64,000 nt of DNA from Frigoribacterium endophyticum (GTDB lineage: Bacteria > Actinomycetota > Actinomycetes > Actinomycetales > Microbacteriaceae): contig NZ_JAAOYV010000002.1 in NCBI RefSeq assembly GCF_011759585.1, positions 989,510 through 1,053,509 on the forward strand. Direction: 5' to 3'. A model generated the notes under the pieces. The model did not search any database. It was not told where the DNA came from and saw nothing but the letters and a program-made list of their open reading frames with translations. A program made the position numbers and the translations under genes. Shown here piece by piece: positions 1 to 8,500 of the stretch. The stretch's first letter is position 1. Each line of letters opens with the position of its first letter.

Positions 1-431
1 CTCGTCACGCCGATCAGGCGGCCGCCCCGGCCCGCGGCGACCATGCGGCGCGCGGCCCGTTGCAGGCAGACGAAGGCGCCGTCGAGGTCGGCGGAGACGA
101 CCCGTCGCCACTCGGCCAGGGACATGTCGACGACGAGCTCGGAGGCGCCGGTGCCGGCGTTGGACACGAAGACGTCGAGGCCGCCGAGCCGGTCGGCCAG
201 CTCGTCGACCACGTCGCCGCAGCGCTCGAGGTCGGTCGTGTCGAGCTGCGCGACGTGGGCGGTGCGCCCGTGCGAGCGGACCTCCTCGGCCGTGGCCTCG
301 GCCCCGGCCTCGTCGTCGAGCCAGGTGACGCCGACGTCGAGCCCGGCGACGGCGAGGGCGACGGCGGTCGCCCGGCCGATGCCCGAGTCGGATCCGGTGA
401 CGATGGCGTGCTGCGGGGTGAAGGGGGGCAC
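1..431 (-). CDS. SDR-family oxidoreductase (C-terminal part outside window)
   Basis: Short-chain dehydrogenase/reductase, expected to oxidise or reduce an alcohol/ketone with NAD(P)(H) in the cytoplasm. The N-terminal Rossmann motif reads TGSDSGIGRA near residue 12, matching TGxxxGxG, and the NAG motif (VSNAGTG) follows the fourth strand. The GTG start at 431 is preceded by GAGAGGA at good spacing. The gene runs off the left edge, so the YxxxK catalytic motif is not visible. The substrate cannot be inferred; glucose 1-dehydrogenase-like or 3-oxoacyl reductase-like members look the same here. Confidence 0.85.
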   Translation of the reverse strand, partial: MPPFTPQHAIVTGSDSGIGRATAVALAVAGLDVGVTWLDDEAGAEATAEEVRSHGRTAHVAQLDTTDLERCGDVVDELADRLGGLDVFVSNAGTGASELVVDMSLAEWRRVVSADLDGAFVCLQRAARRMVAAGRGGRLIGVT

Positions 432-600
432 GGCGGTCCTCTCGACGTCGGTGGCGGTGAGGTGCCGGCGGGAGGCTGCCCCTCCCGCCGGCTCCTGCGA
501 CGCTAGGCCGGAGTCGCGGGTCGGGTCGGGCCTTGACAGCCGCCTCCCCGAGGTGGCAGCGCGGGCACCGAGCGGCTGGCGTGGCCCCAGGGCCCCCACC

Positions 601-676
601 GCGCCTCCCCGGGGCCCGCGGCGGTGCGCGCCGCCCGCGCGCCTCCCCGGGGCCCGCGGCGGTGCGCGCCGCCCGC
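601..676. repeat. Perfect 38-bp tandem duplication
   Basis: Two identical 38-bp units (601-638 and 639-676) lie just past the stop of the GNAT gene. Each contains the hairpin-forming core GGCGGTGCGCGCCGCC. A third copy of the 20-bp core (GCGGCGGTGCGCGCCGCCCG) lies at 1938-1957, just upstream of the same gene, so the gene is bracketed by the element. It could serve as a terminator or be a recent slippage duplication. Confidence 0.85.
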
Positions 677-686
677 ACCGCGCCTC

Positions 687-1913
687 CTACCGGGCCGGCA
701 GCTGCTTGCTCCAGACTCCCTCGTGCTCGAGCGGGACGAAGCCGACGGCCTCGTTCACGTCGAGCATCGGGCGGTTCTCCTCCGCGTTGAAGGTGATGAC
801 GGCGGGGTGCCCCGGGCGCTCGGCGGTGAGGAGGTCGGTGGTCGCGACCTTGAGCAGCCAGCCGAGCCGGTGCCCGCGGTGCTCGCGCAGCACCAGGGTG
901 TCCTGCTGGAAGGCGGGCGACGCGAGGTCGGCCGGGGCCGCCAGCTGGCTGAAGCCGACCAGGTGCCCCGACGGCACGTGCTCGACGACGGCCGTGAAGC
1001 GGGTGCGGGGGCCGGCGAGCGCGAGCTCCTCCTCGTCGCGGAAGCGCTCGGCCGTCCAGACGTCCTCGGGCTCGGGCACGCCGCCCGCGGGGGCGTCGGT
1101 GCTCATGCGCGTCTCGAGCAGGGCCAGGTCGACGAGCCAGCGCTCGGGCGAGCGCCCGACCCACGAGTGCAGCCGGTAGTCGTCACCGGCGGAGGCGCGG
1201 GCCCGGTCGCGGATCTCGCCCAGCGCCTCCTCGTCCGGCGGCAGCGCGAGGCGGCTGCAGCGCATCACCTGGCCGAGCTGCCACCCGCGGCCGCGCAGGA
1301 ACCGCACCTCGACGTTCGTCGCGGGCACCGAGCCGGCGCCGGTCGGCGGGGTCAGCCGGGGCTCGCCGTCGCCCCGCGACCGCACGTAGGCGATCAGCTG
1401 GGTGCGCCCCTCGGCGGCGGCGAGCGCCTCGAGGTGGTCGGCGAGCACGGTGCCGAAGCCGCGACGGCCGACCTCGGGCAGCACGCAGACGTCGAGCCAC
1501 GCGGTGCCGGCGGCGTCGCCGGAGCGCCGCGTCTCGTAGTCGCCGACCGCGACGACGACGCCGTTCTCGCGGAGGACGAACCGGCGGCGGTCGGACCACG
1601 TCGTGTCGAGGTAGCCGGTGAGCAGCTCGGCGGGGCTCCACGAGAGCTCGTCGCTGCCGACGGCGGCGCGCCGGACGGCGTTCTCGACCTCGACCGACTC
1701 GACGAAGTCGGCGGCGTCGGGCGCGTCGATGCTCGCCGGGACGACGACCTGCTCGACGACGGCACCGGTGTGGGGGTGCGTGGTGCGGACGGTCGCCGCG
1801 GCGGTGCCGCCGGCGGTGTCGACGGTGCCCGCGGGGGTGTCGACGGGGATGCCGGCGGGGATGCCGCCGGGGCGGGGCCCGGTCGGCTCGGGGGTGCTGG
1901 TGCTGGGGGTCAT
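687..1913 (-). CDS. Double-domain GNAT N-acetyltransferase
   Basis: Predicted cytoplasmic acetyl-CoA-dependent N-acyltransferase of 408 residues, about twice the length of a single GNAT domain. The first half shows a typical acetyl-CoA loop (GRRGFGTVLADHLEA, about residues 146-161); the second half has a weaker GHRLGWLLK loop before the C-terminus. The architecture recalls actinobacterial two-domain GNATs such as mycothiol synthase, but the sequence does not let me assign MshD or any substrate. ATG 1913 is chosen because GAGGG sits five bases upstream; a -10-like TAGTCT on the same strand lies about 57 bases further up. The first 30 residues are a Thr/Pro/Gly-rich tail, probably disordered. 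Confidence 0.8.
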   Translation of the reverse strand: MTPSTSTPEPTGPRPGGIPAGIPVDTPAGTVDTAGGTAAATVRTTHPHTGAVVEQVVVPASIDAPDAADFVESVEVENAVRRAAVGSDELSWSPAELLTGYLDTTWSDRRRFVLRENGVVVAVGDYETRRSGDAAGTAWLDVCVLPEVGRRGFGTVLADHLEALAAAEGRTQLIAYVRSRGDGEPRLTPPTGAGSVPATNVEVRFLRGRGWQLGQVMRCSRLALPPDEEALGEIRDRARASAGDDYRLHSWVGRSPERWLVDLALLETRMSTDAPAGGVPEPEDVWTAERFRDEEELALAGPRTRFTAVVEHVPSGHLVGFSQLAAPADLASPAFQQDTLVLREHRGHRLGWLLKVATTDLLTAERPGHPAVITFNAEENRPMLDVNEAVGFVPLEHEGVWSKQLPAR

Positions 1914-2097
1914 GTCGGCCCTCGGCCGCAGGGGCGTGCGGCGGTGCGCGCCGCCCGGTGGGCAGCCGACCAGACTAACGCGTCCGGTGCGCGGAGTCGA
2001 GGGCGCGGTCGTGGTCGGCGGGTCGGCGTCCTCCCGGGCTGGCCCGCGCCCGCCCGCCCAGGAGGACAGCGACCCGCCGCAGGGGTAGACCGGAGCG

Positions 2098-2541
2098 ATG
2101 ACCGACCACTCCGAGCTCCTCGCCCGCCACGACCTCGAGCGCTTCGTCGACGCCCAGGAGGCGGACGGCACCTTCGACCGCGCCCTCCGCGAGCTGCGGA
2201 ACGGGAACAAGCGCACCCACTGGATGTGGTTCGTCTTCCCGCAGGCGGCCGGCCTCGGCACGAGCGAGACGTCGCGCCGCTACGCGATCGGCTCCATCGG
2301 CGAGGCCCGTGCCTACCTGGCGCACCCGCTGCTCGGCCCGCGCCTGCTCGACAGCGTCGACGCCCTGCTCGACCTGCCCGGCGACGACGCGGTCGCGGTG
2401 CTCGGCGACGTCGACGCGACGAAGCTCCGCTCGTCGCTCACCCTCTTCGCCCAGGCGGACCCGTCCGAGCGACGCTTCTCCGACGCGCTCGCGAAGTTCT
2501 TCGACGGGCAGCTCGACCCGGCCACGCTCGAGCACCTCTGA
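2098..2541 (+). CDS. DUF1810 family protein
   Basis: A 147-residue cytoplasmic protein of the DUF1810 family, whose biochemical role is unknown. The family signature is clear: a Trp/Phe-rich stretch (THWMWFVFPQ) after residue 40, followed by GLGTSETSRRYAI and a run of leucines around HPLLGPRL. Length agrees with the family (about 140 to 150). The start is supported by TAGACC at 2086-2091 exactly six bases before ATG, so the mRNA is probably leaderless. It stands alone; the 18-bp tandem repeat downstream separates it from the next gene. Confidence 0.88.
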   Translation: MTDHSELLARHDLERFVDAQEADGTFDRALRELRNGNKRTHWMWFVFPQAAGLGTSETSRRYAIGSIGEARAYLAHPLLGPRLLDSVDALLDLPGDDAVAVLGDVDATKLRSSLTLFAQADPSERRFSDALAKFFDGQLDPATLEHL

Positions 2542-2567
2542 GCGCGGGCTCTCCGCCCGCCGCCGGC

Positions 2568-2639
2568 GCACCCAGGACGCACGGCCCGCCCAGCACGCAC
2601 GGCACGCTCAGCACGCGCGGTACGCCCAGCCGGCGCCGC
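2568..2639. repeat. Four imperfect 18-bp tandem repeats
   Basis: Four consecutive 18-bp units (2568-2585, 2586-2603, 2604-2621, 2622-2639) with consensus near ACGCCCAGCACGCACGGC. They end directly against the TAGCCT -10 element of the next gene, so copy number could move the upstream promoter context. It has the form of a minisatellite (VNTR). Confidence 0.8.
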
Positions 2640-2651
2640 TAGCCTCGGCGG

Positions 2652-3503
2652 ATGAGCGTCTACATCGCCGGCTGCGGAGACCTGGGCACCGAGGCAGGGC
2701 TGCGGTTCGCCGCCGCCGGGCACCGGGTGGTGGGCCTGCGGCGCCGTGCCGAGCTCGTGCCCGCGCCCCTCGAGGGCCGTGCCGTCGACCTCCGCACGGA
2801 GACCCCCGTCATCGACGACGACGCCACGGTGGTCGTCGTCGCCCTGGCCGCGGGCAGCCGCGATCCGGACGAGTACCGGGCGACCTACGTCGACGGGCTG
2901 CGCCGGGTGCTCGACGCGATCGAGGCCTCGGCGGCCGACCCGCGACTCCTCGTGGTCTCGTCGACCGCGGTCTACGACGTCGACGACGGCAGCGTCGTGA
3001 CCGAGGAGACCCCCGCGACGGGAGCGAGCCCGACGGCGGCGGTGCTGGTGGAGGCGGAGGCGCTGCTCCGGGAGCGCGCACCGCACGCGACCCTGCTGCG
3101 GCTCTCGGGCATCTACGGCCCCGGCCGCGAGCGCCTGATCGAGCAGGTGCGCGGGGGCGACGCGACCCTCGCCGAGCAGCCGAGGACGTCACCGCACACG
3201 AACCGCGTGCACCGTGACGACGCCGCGGCCGCCATCGTCCACCTGGCGGGCCTCGCGATGATCGGTCCGGTCTACCTCGTCACCGACGACGAGCCGGTGC
3301 GGCTCGACGACGTGCTCACCTTCCTCGCCGCGGAGCTGGGCGTCGCCGCCCCCGCGCCCGCGCCTCCCCGCGGTCGCCAGGCCGGCGGCGACAAGCGCCT
3401 GTCGAACGCGCTGCTGCGCGCGACCGGGTTCTCGTTCACCTACCCGACCTACCGCGAGGGCTACCGCGCGGTGCTGGCGGGCGAGGGCACCCGGCACGAC
3501 TGA
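2652..3503 (+). CDS. NAD-dependent epimerase/dehydratase-like protein (YeeZ type)
   Basis: Extended SDR-like NAD(P)-binding protein of 283 residues. The N-terminus MSVYIAGCGDLGTEAG gives the GxGxxG dinucleotide site, and LVVSSTAVYDVDD plus RLSGIYGPGRERL match the conserved segments of the YeeZ/sugar epimerase group. The usual YxxxK pair is not evident, as in other YeeZ-like proteins, so catalysis is uncertain. TAGCCT at 2640-2645 lies six bases before ATG, indicating a leaderless transcript. It converges on the aldo/keto reductase. Confidence 0.82.
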   Translation: MSVYIAGCGDLGTEAGLRFAAAGHRVVGLRRRAELVPAPLEGRAVDLRTETPVIDDDATVVVVALAAGSRDPDEYRATYVDGLRRVLDAIEASAADPRLLVVSSTAVYDVDDGSVVTEETPATGASPTAAVLVEAEALLRERAPHATLLRLSGIYGPGRERLIEQVRGGDATLAEQPRTSPHTNRVHRDDAAAAIVHLAGLAMIGPVYLVTDDEPVRLDDVLTFLAAELGVAAPAPAPPRGRQAGGDKRLSNALLRATGFSFTYPTYREGYRAVLAGEGTRHD

Positions 3504-3518
3504 CGGGCGTGCCGCCGG

Positions 3519-3569
3519 GCGGTCACGATGCGCGGCCGGCGTACCCGCCGACGACCGCGCCGTGACCGC
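3519..3569. terminator. Bidirectional hairpin between convergent genes
   Basis: GCGGTCACG (3519-3527) pairs with CGTGACCGC (3561-3569) in the gap between the epimerase-like gene and the aldo/keto reductase, which converge here. There is no T-tract, which is usual for high-GC actinobacteria. Confidence 0.55.
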
Positions 3570-3581
3570 TCGGCAGCGCGG

Positions 3582-4562
3582 TCACCAGCGGGGGTGCACC
3601 TGGTCGCGGAAGTACTGGTCGTAGATGCGGACGACCTCGGAGTCGAGGCCCTCCTCCAGCTCGACGTCGCCGGCGGCCGCGTTGGCCCGGGCCTGCTCGA
3701 CGTTGCGGGCGCCGGGGATGACCGTGCTGACGCCGGGCTGGTCGACGATCCAGGCGAGGGCCGCCTGCGGCACCGTGACGCCCTCGGGCACCGACTCGGC
3801 GAACTCGCGCGCCGCGGCGACGCCCTGCTCGAAGTCGACGCCGCTGAAGGTCTCGCCCTGGTCGAAGGCCTCGCCGTGGCGGTTGAAGCTGCGGTGGTCG
3901 TTCGCGGCGAAGGTCGTCTCGGTCGTGTACTTGCCCGAGAGCAGGCCGCTGGCCAGGGGCACGCGGGCGATGATGCCGACCCCGGCGCGCTGGGCGGCGG
4001 GGAGCACCTCGTCGAGGGGCTTGAGCCGGAAGGCGTTGAGGATGATCTGGACGGTCGAGACTCCGGGGCGGGCGATGGCGGTCAGGGCCTGCGCGGTCTC
4101 TTCGACGCTGACGCCGTAGGCCGCGATCGCGCCGTTCGCCACGAGCTCGTCGAGGGCGTCGTAGACGGCGTCGTCGGAGTAGACGGCCGTCGGCGGGCAG
4201 TGCAGCTGGACGAGGTCGAGCGTGTCGACGCCGAGGTTGCGCCGCGAGCGGTCCGTCCACGCGATGAAGTTCTCGCGCACGTAGTTCGAGGGCACCTGGT
4301 CGGCGCGGCGGCCCATCTTCGTGGCCACGGTCAGCGGCACGTCGGGGTTCGCGGCGCGGAACGTGCCGATGATCTGCTCGCTGCGGCCGTCGCCGTAGAC
4401 GTCGGCGGTGTCGAAGAAGGTGACGCCGGACTCGACGGAGGCGCCGAGCACCTCGAGAGCGTCGCTCTCGGAGACGTCGCCCCAGTCGGCGCCGAGCTGC
4501 CAGGTGCCGAGGCCGATGACGGAGACTTCGCGGCCGGTGCGGCCCAGGGTGCGACTGTGCAT
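3582..4562 (-). CDS. Aldo/keto reductase
   Basis: NADPH-dependent aldo/keto reductase of the TIM-barrel superfamily, 326 residues. Visible markers: the N-terminal RTLGRTGREVSVIGLGTW strand, D and Y of the catalytic set in FFDTADVYGDGRSE, the Lys strand TVATKMG, the His strand LVQLHCPP, and the C-terminal cofactor loop VIPGARNVEQ. ATG 4562 is preferred over an in-frame ATG ten codons upstream because TACGCT lies seven bases before it and the family normally starts at the LGRTG strand. Substrate unknown. Confidence 0.88.
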   Translation of the reverse strand: MHSRTLGRTGREVSVIGLGTWQLGADWGDVSESDALEVLGASVESGVTFFDTADVYGDGRSEQIIGTFRAANPDVPLTVATKMGRRADQVPSNYVRENFIAWTDRSRRNLGVDTLDLVQLHCPPTAVYSDDAVYDALDELVANGAIAAYGVSVEETAQALTAIARPGVSTVQIILNAFRLKPLDEVLPAAQRAGVGIIARVPLASGLLSGKYTTETTFAANDHRSFNRHGEAFDQGETFSGVDFEQGVAAAREFAESVPEGVTVPQAALAWIVDQPGVSTVIPGARNVEQARANAAAGDVELEEGLDSEVVRIYDQYFRDQVHPRW

Positions 4563-4644
4563 GGGGACGAGCGTAGGCGTCGCCGCCGACATCGGCCCGC
4601 CGGGCCGGTCGGGAGCGACCGCCGGGCCCTCCGGTCGGTCGTGC

Positions 4645-4881
4645 TCAGCGCCTCGTCGTCGCGCGCCCGTCCGCCGCCCGGCGCACGGCCGCCCGCACGA
4701 TCGCCCAGGCGACGGCGACCAGCACGAAGGCGGCGAAGAGCAGCACGACCCCCACGCCGACGCTGCCCTTGGCGAGCGAGACGAGGCCGACCACCGCGGC
4801 GATCGCCGACAGGAAGCCGAGCCCCCGGGCCGTCGCCGCCTGGGCGCGACGCGCGAGGCGCGACCGCGAGGGGCCCGCCAC
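4645..4881 (-). CDS. Small two-helix membrane protein
   Basis: A 78-residue protein not assigned to a known family. The first 25 residues are basic (RSRLARRAQAATARG), followed by two hydrophobic helices (GLGFLSAIAAVVGLVSLA and VGVGVVLLFAAFVLVAVAW) and a basic tail. The GTG start is one base after the TGA of the FMN oxidoreductase, so the two are almost certainly co-transcribed and coupled. Function unknown. Confidence 0.6.
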   Translation of the reverse strand: MAGPSRSRLARRAQAATARGLGFLSAIAAVVGLVSLAKGSVGVGVVLLFAAFVLVAVAWAIVRAAVRRAADGRATTRR

Positions 4882-4882
4882 C

Positions 4883-5527
4883 TCAACCGAGACGACGCGC
4901 GGCGTCGCCCGCGGCCGTGAGGGCGGAGGCGAGCTCCTGCTCGGACCTCTCGCGCGCCTCCGCCGGCATCGCGAGCAGCTCACTGAGCGTGAGGTCGGTC
5001 GTGATGACCTCGACCGCCATGCCGAGCGCCCCGCCGAGCACCTGCTGCAGCACGGGCACGGCGTGGTCCCAGCCGGCGGTCGGCGTGCCCGCGTCGTAGG
5101 CGCCGCCGCGGCTCGTGACGACGACGGCCGGGCGGCCCGCCATCGGCTGCTGGTCGTCGCCGTCGAGCGGCGCGGTGACCGAGGGCAGGTGGACGTTGTC
5201 GATCCAGGCCTTGAGCGTCGACGGCACCGTGTAGTTGTAGAGGGGAGCGCCGACGAGCACCACGTCGCTGGCCACCAGCTCGGCGATGAGCTCCTGCTGC
5301 AGGGCCTCCGCGGCCGGGTCGGGCGACGCGCCCGCCGGGCGCAGGCGCGGCGGCCAGTGCAGCGCGGCGTCGGCGAGGTGCGGCAGCGGGTCGGCGTGCA
5401 GGTCGCGGCGGGTGACGGTGTGGTCGTCGCCGAGCGACCGCCAGGCGGCGGCGAACGCCGCCGTGATCGCCCGCGAGCGCGAGGCCCCCAGGTCGGCGGA
5501 CGAGTCGAGGTGCAGCAGGTTCGGCAT
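4883..5527 (-). CDS. azoR: FMN-dependent NADH:quinone oxidoreductase / azoreductase
   Basis: Flavodoxin-fold reductase of 214 residues (AzoR/AcpD family), expected to transfer electrons from NADH via FMN to quinones or azo compounds. The N-terminal LLHLDSSADLGASRSR is the phosphate-binding loop of the family, APLYNYTVPSTLKAWID is its hallmark central segment, and SRGGAYD follows. TACGGT at 5534-5539 lies six bases before ATG 5527. It is followed after one base by a small membrane-protein gene and is divergent from lhr. Confidence 0.88.
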   Translation of the reverse strand: MPNLLHLDSSADLGASRSRAITAAFAAAWRSLGDDHTVTRRDLHADPLPHLADAALHWPPRLRPAGASPDPAAEALQQELIAELVASDVVLVGAPLYNYTVPSTLKAWIDNVHLPSVTAPLDGDDQQPMAGRPAVVVTSRGGAYDAGTPTAGWDHAVPVLQQVLGGALGMAVEVITTDLTLSELLAMPAEARERSEQELASALTAAGDAARRLG

Positions 5528-5591
5528 GCGACCACCGTAGCCGCGGCCGCCCGGCCGGTTGTCGGGGGTGCAGGGCAGGATGGCCTGCACG

Positions 5592-8500
5592 ATGACCGAC
5601 GTGCTCGAGAAGTTCTCCCCCGCGACCCGCGAGTGGTTCCGCGGTGCCTTCCCGGCGCCCACGCTCGCCCAGGTCGGGGCCTGGGAGGCCATCAGCGCCG
5701 GCGACGACGCCCTCGTGATCGCGCCGACCGGGTCGGGCAAGACCCTCGCGTCGTTCCTCTGGTCGATCGACACGCTCGCCAGCGGGCCCGCCCCCGAGGC
5801 GCGCGAGAACCGCACGCGGGTGCTCTACATCTCGCCCCTCAAGGCCCTCGGCGTCGACGTCGAGCGCAACCTCCGCTCGCCCCTCGTCGGCATCACCCAG
5901 ACCGCGCGACGCCTCGGCATCGAGGCGCCCGAGCTGACCGTGGGCGTGCGGTCGGGCGACACCTCGTCGGGCGACCGCCGCCTCCTGCAGCGCACCCCGC
6001 CCGACATCCTCATCACGACCCCCGAGTCGCTGTACCTGATGCTCACCTCCGCGGCCCGCGAGAACCTCAAGGGCGTGCACACCGTGATCGTCGACGAGGT
6101 GCACGCCGTCGCCGCCACCAAGCGCGGCGCCCACCTCGCGCTCTCGCTCGAGCGCCTCGACGGCCTGCTCGACAAGCCCGCCCAGCGCATCGGGCTCTCC
6201 GCGACGGTCCGCCCGCCGGAGGAGGTGGCGCGCTTCCTCTCCGGCCGCAAGACCGTGACGATCGTGAACCCCCGGTCGGAGAAGACCTTCGACCTCAAGG
6301 TCGTCGTGCCGGTCGACGACATGACCGAGCTCGGCACGGCCGCGCCGCTCGAGGGCTCGGCCGCGGGGTCGGCCCCGCAGGGCTCGATCTGGCCGCACGT
6401 CGAGGAGGGCATCGTCGACCTGATCCTCGACCACCGGTCGACGATCGTCTTCTCGAACTCCCGTCGGCTGGCCGAGCGCCTCACGGCCCGCCTCAACGAC
6501 ATCTACCTCGAACGGACGGGCGGTGACGAGGCCGTCGCCGAGTCGAGGTCGACCACGGTCGGCCGCGAGCTGGTCGCCGTGGTCGCGGCCGCCGGGGCGG
6601 TCGGCGACGAGGCCGACCTGGCCGTCGACCCCTTCGCGCCTGCCGCACCGGCTGCCCCGGGGCGGAACCCCGCGGTCGGAGGCGGTGCTCCCGCCCAGCT
6701 GATCGGCGGCAGCGGGCAGACCCAGGGCTCCGAGCCGCTGCTCGCCCGCGCGCACCACGGCAGCGTCTCGAAAGACCAGCGCGCCCTCATCGAGGACGAC
6801 CTGAAGAGCGGGCGCCTGCGCTGCGTCGTCGCCACCAGCTCGCTCGAGCTCGGCATCGACATGGGCGCCGTCGACCTCGTCATCCAGGTCGAGTCGCCGC
6901 CGTCGGTCGCCAGCGGCCTGCAGCGCATCGGCCGCGCCGGGCACCAGGTCGGCGAGACCTCGCGGGGCGTGATGTTCCCGAAGCACCGTGCCGACCTCAT
7001 CCACTCGGCGGTCGCGGCCGAGCGCATGGTCGCCGGTCTGATCGAGGAGCTCCGGGTGCCGACCAACCCGCTCGACGTGCTCGCCCAGCAGACCGTCGCC
7101 GCGGTCGCGCTCGACGAGATCGACGCCGACGAGTGGTTCGACACCGTGCGCCGCAGCGCCCCCTTCGCGACCCTGCCCCGGTCGGCCTACGACGCGACGC
7201 TCGACCTGCTCAGCGGCAAGTACCCGTCCGACGAGTTCGCCGAGCTGCGGCCCCGCATCGTCTGGGATCGTGTGCACGGCACGCTGACCGGCCGGCCCGG
7301 CGCTCAGCGGCTCGCCGTCACGAGCGGCGGCACCATCCCCGACCGCGGTCTCTTCGGGGTCTTCATGGTCGGCGAGAAGGCCGCCCGCGTCGGCGAGCTC
7401 GACGAGGAGATGGTCTACGAGTCACGCGTCGGCGACGTCTTCGCGCTCGGCGCGACGAGCTGGCGCATCGAGGACATCACGCACGACCGCGTGCTCGTCT
7501 CCCCCGCCTACGGCCAGCCCGGCCGCGTCCCGTTCTGGAAGGGCGACGGCATCGGCCGCCCCGCCGAGCTCGGCCGCGCGATCGGCGGGTACCTCCGCGA
7601 GCTCGCGGGCTCGTCGGCCGACGACGCCGCGGCGCGGGTCGCGGCCGGCGGCCTCGACGAGCGGGCCGCCAAGAACCTCATCGCCTTCATCGCCGAGCAG
7701 CGCGAGGTCGCGGGCCACGTGCCCACCGACACGACCCTCGTCGTCGAGCGCTTCCGCGACGAACTCGGCGACTGGCGTCTCATCCTCCACTCCCCCTACG
7801 GCATGCAGGTCCACGCGCCCTGGGCCCTGGCGGTGTCGGCCCGCATCCGCGACCAGCTCGGGGTCGACGGCGGCGCCATGGCGGCCGACGACGGGATCGT
7901 CGTGCGCATCCCCGACACCGACGCCGAGCCTCCCGGGGCCGACCTCTTCCGCTTCGAGCCCGACGAGCTCGACGACATCGTCACCGAGGAGGTCGGCGGC
8001 TCGGCGCTCTTCTCCTCGCGCTTCCGCGAGTGCGCCGCCCGTGCCCTGCTCCTGCCCCGGTACAACCCCGGCCGTCGGTCGCCGCTCTGGCAGCAGCGCC
8101 AGCGGGCCTCGCAGCTGCTCGACGTCGCGCGCAAGTACCCGCAGTTCCCGATCGTGCTGGAGGCGGTGCGCGAGGTCCTGCAGGACGTGTACGACCTGCC
8201 CGCCCTGATGAGCCTCACCCGGGAGCTCGAGACCCGCGCCGTGCGCGTGGTCGAGACCGAGACCGAGGTGCCGTCGCCCTTCGCTCGCTCGCTCCTCTTC
8301 GGCTACGTCGCGGCGTTCATGTACGAGGGCGACTCGCCCCTCGCCGAGCGCCGGGCGGCCGCGCTCTCGCTCGACTCCACCCTCCTGCAGGAGCTCCTCG
8401 GCCGCGCCGAGCTCCGCGAGCTGCTCGACGCCGACGTCATCGACCAGCACGAGCTCGAGCTGCAGCGGCTCGCGCCCGACCGTCGGGCCCGCGACGTCGA

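Noticed and set aside
3528-5099. Long plus-strand ORFs opposite the aldo/keto and FMN reductases
   Set aside because: They mirror the minus-strand genes, have Arg/Pro/Ala- or Val/Gly-rich composition and show no family motif; very high GC keeps antisense frames open.
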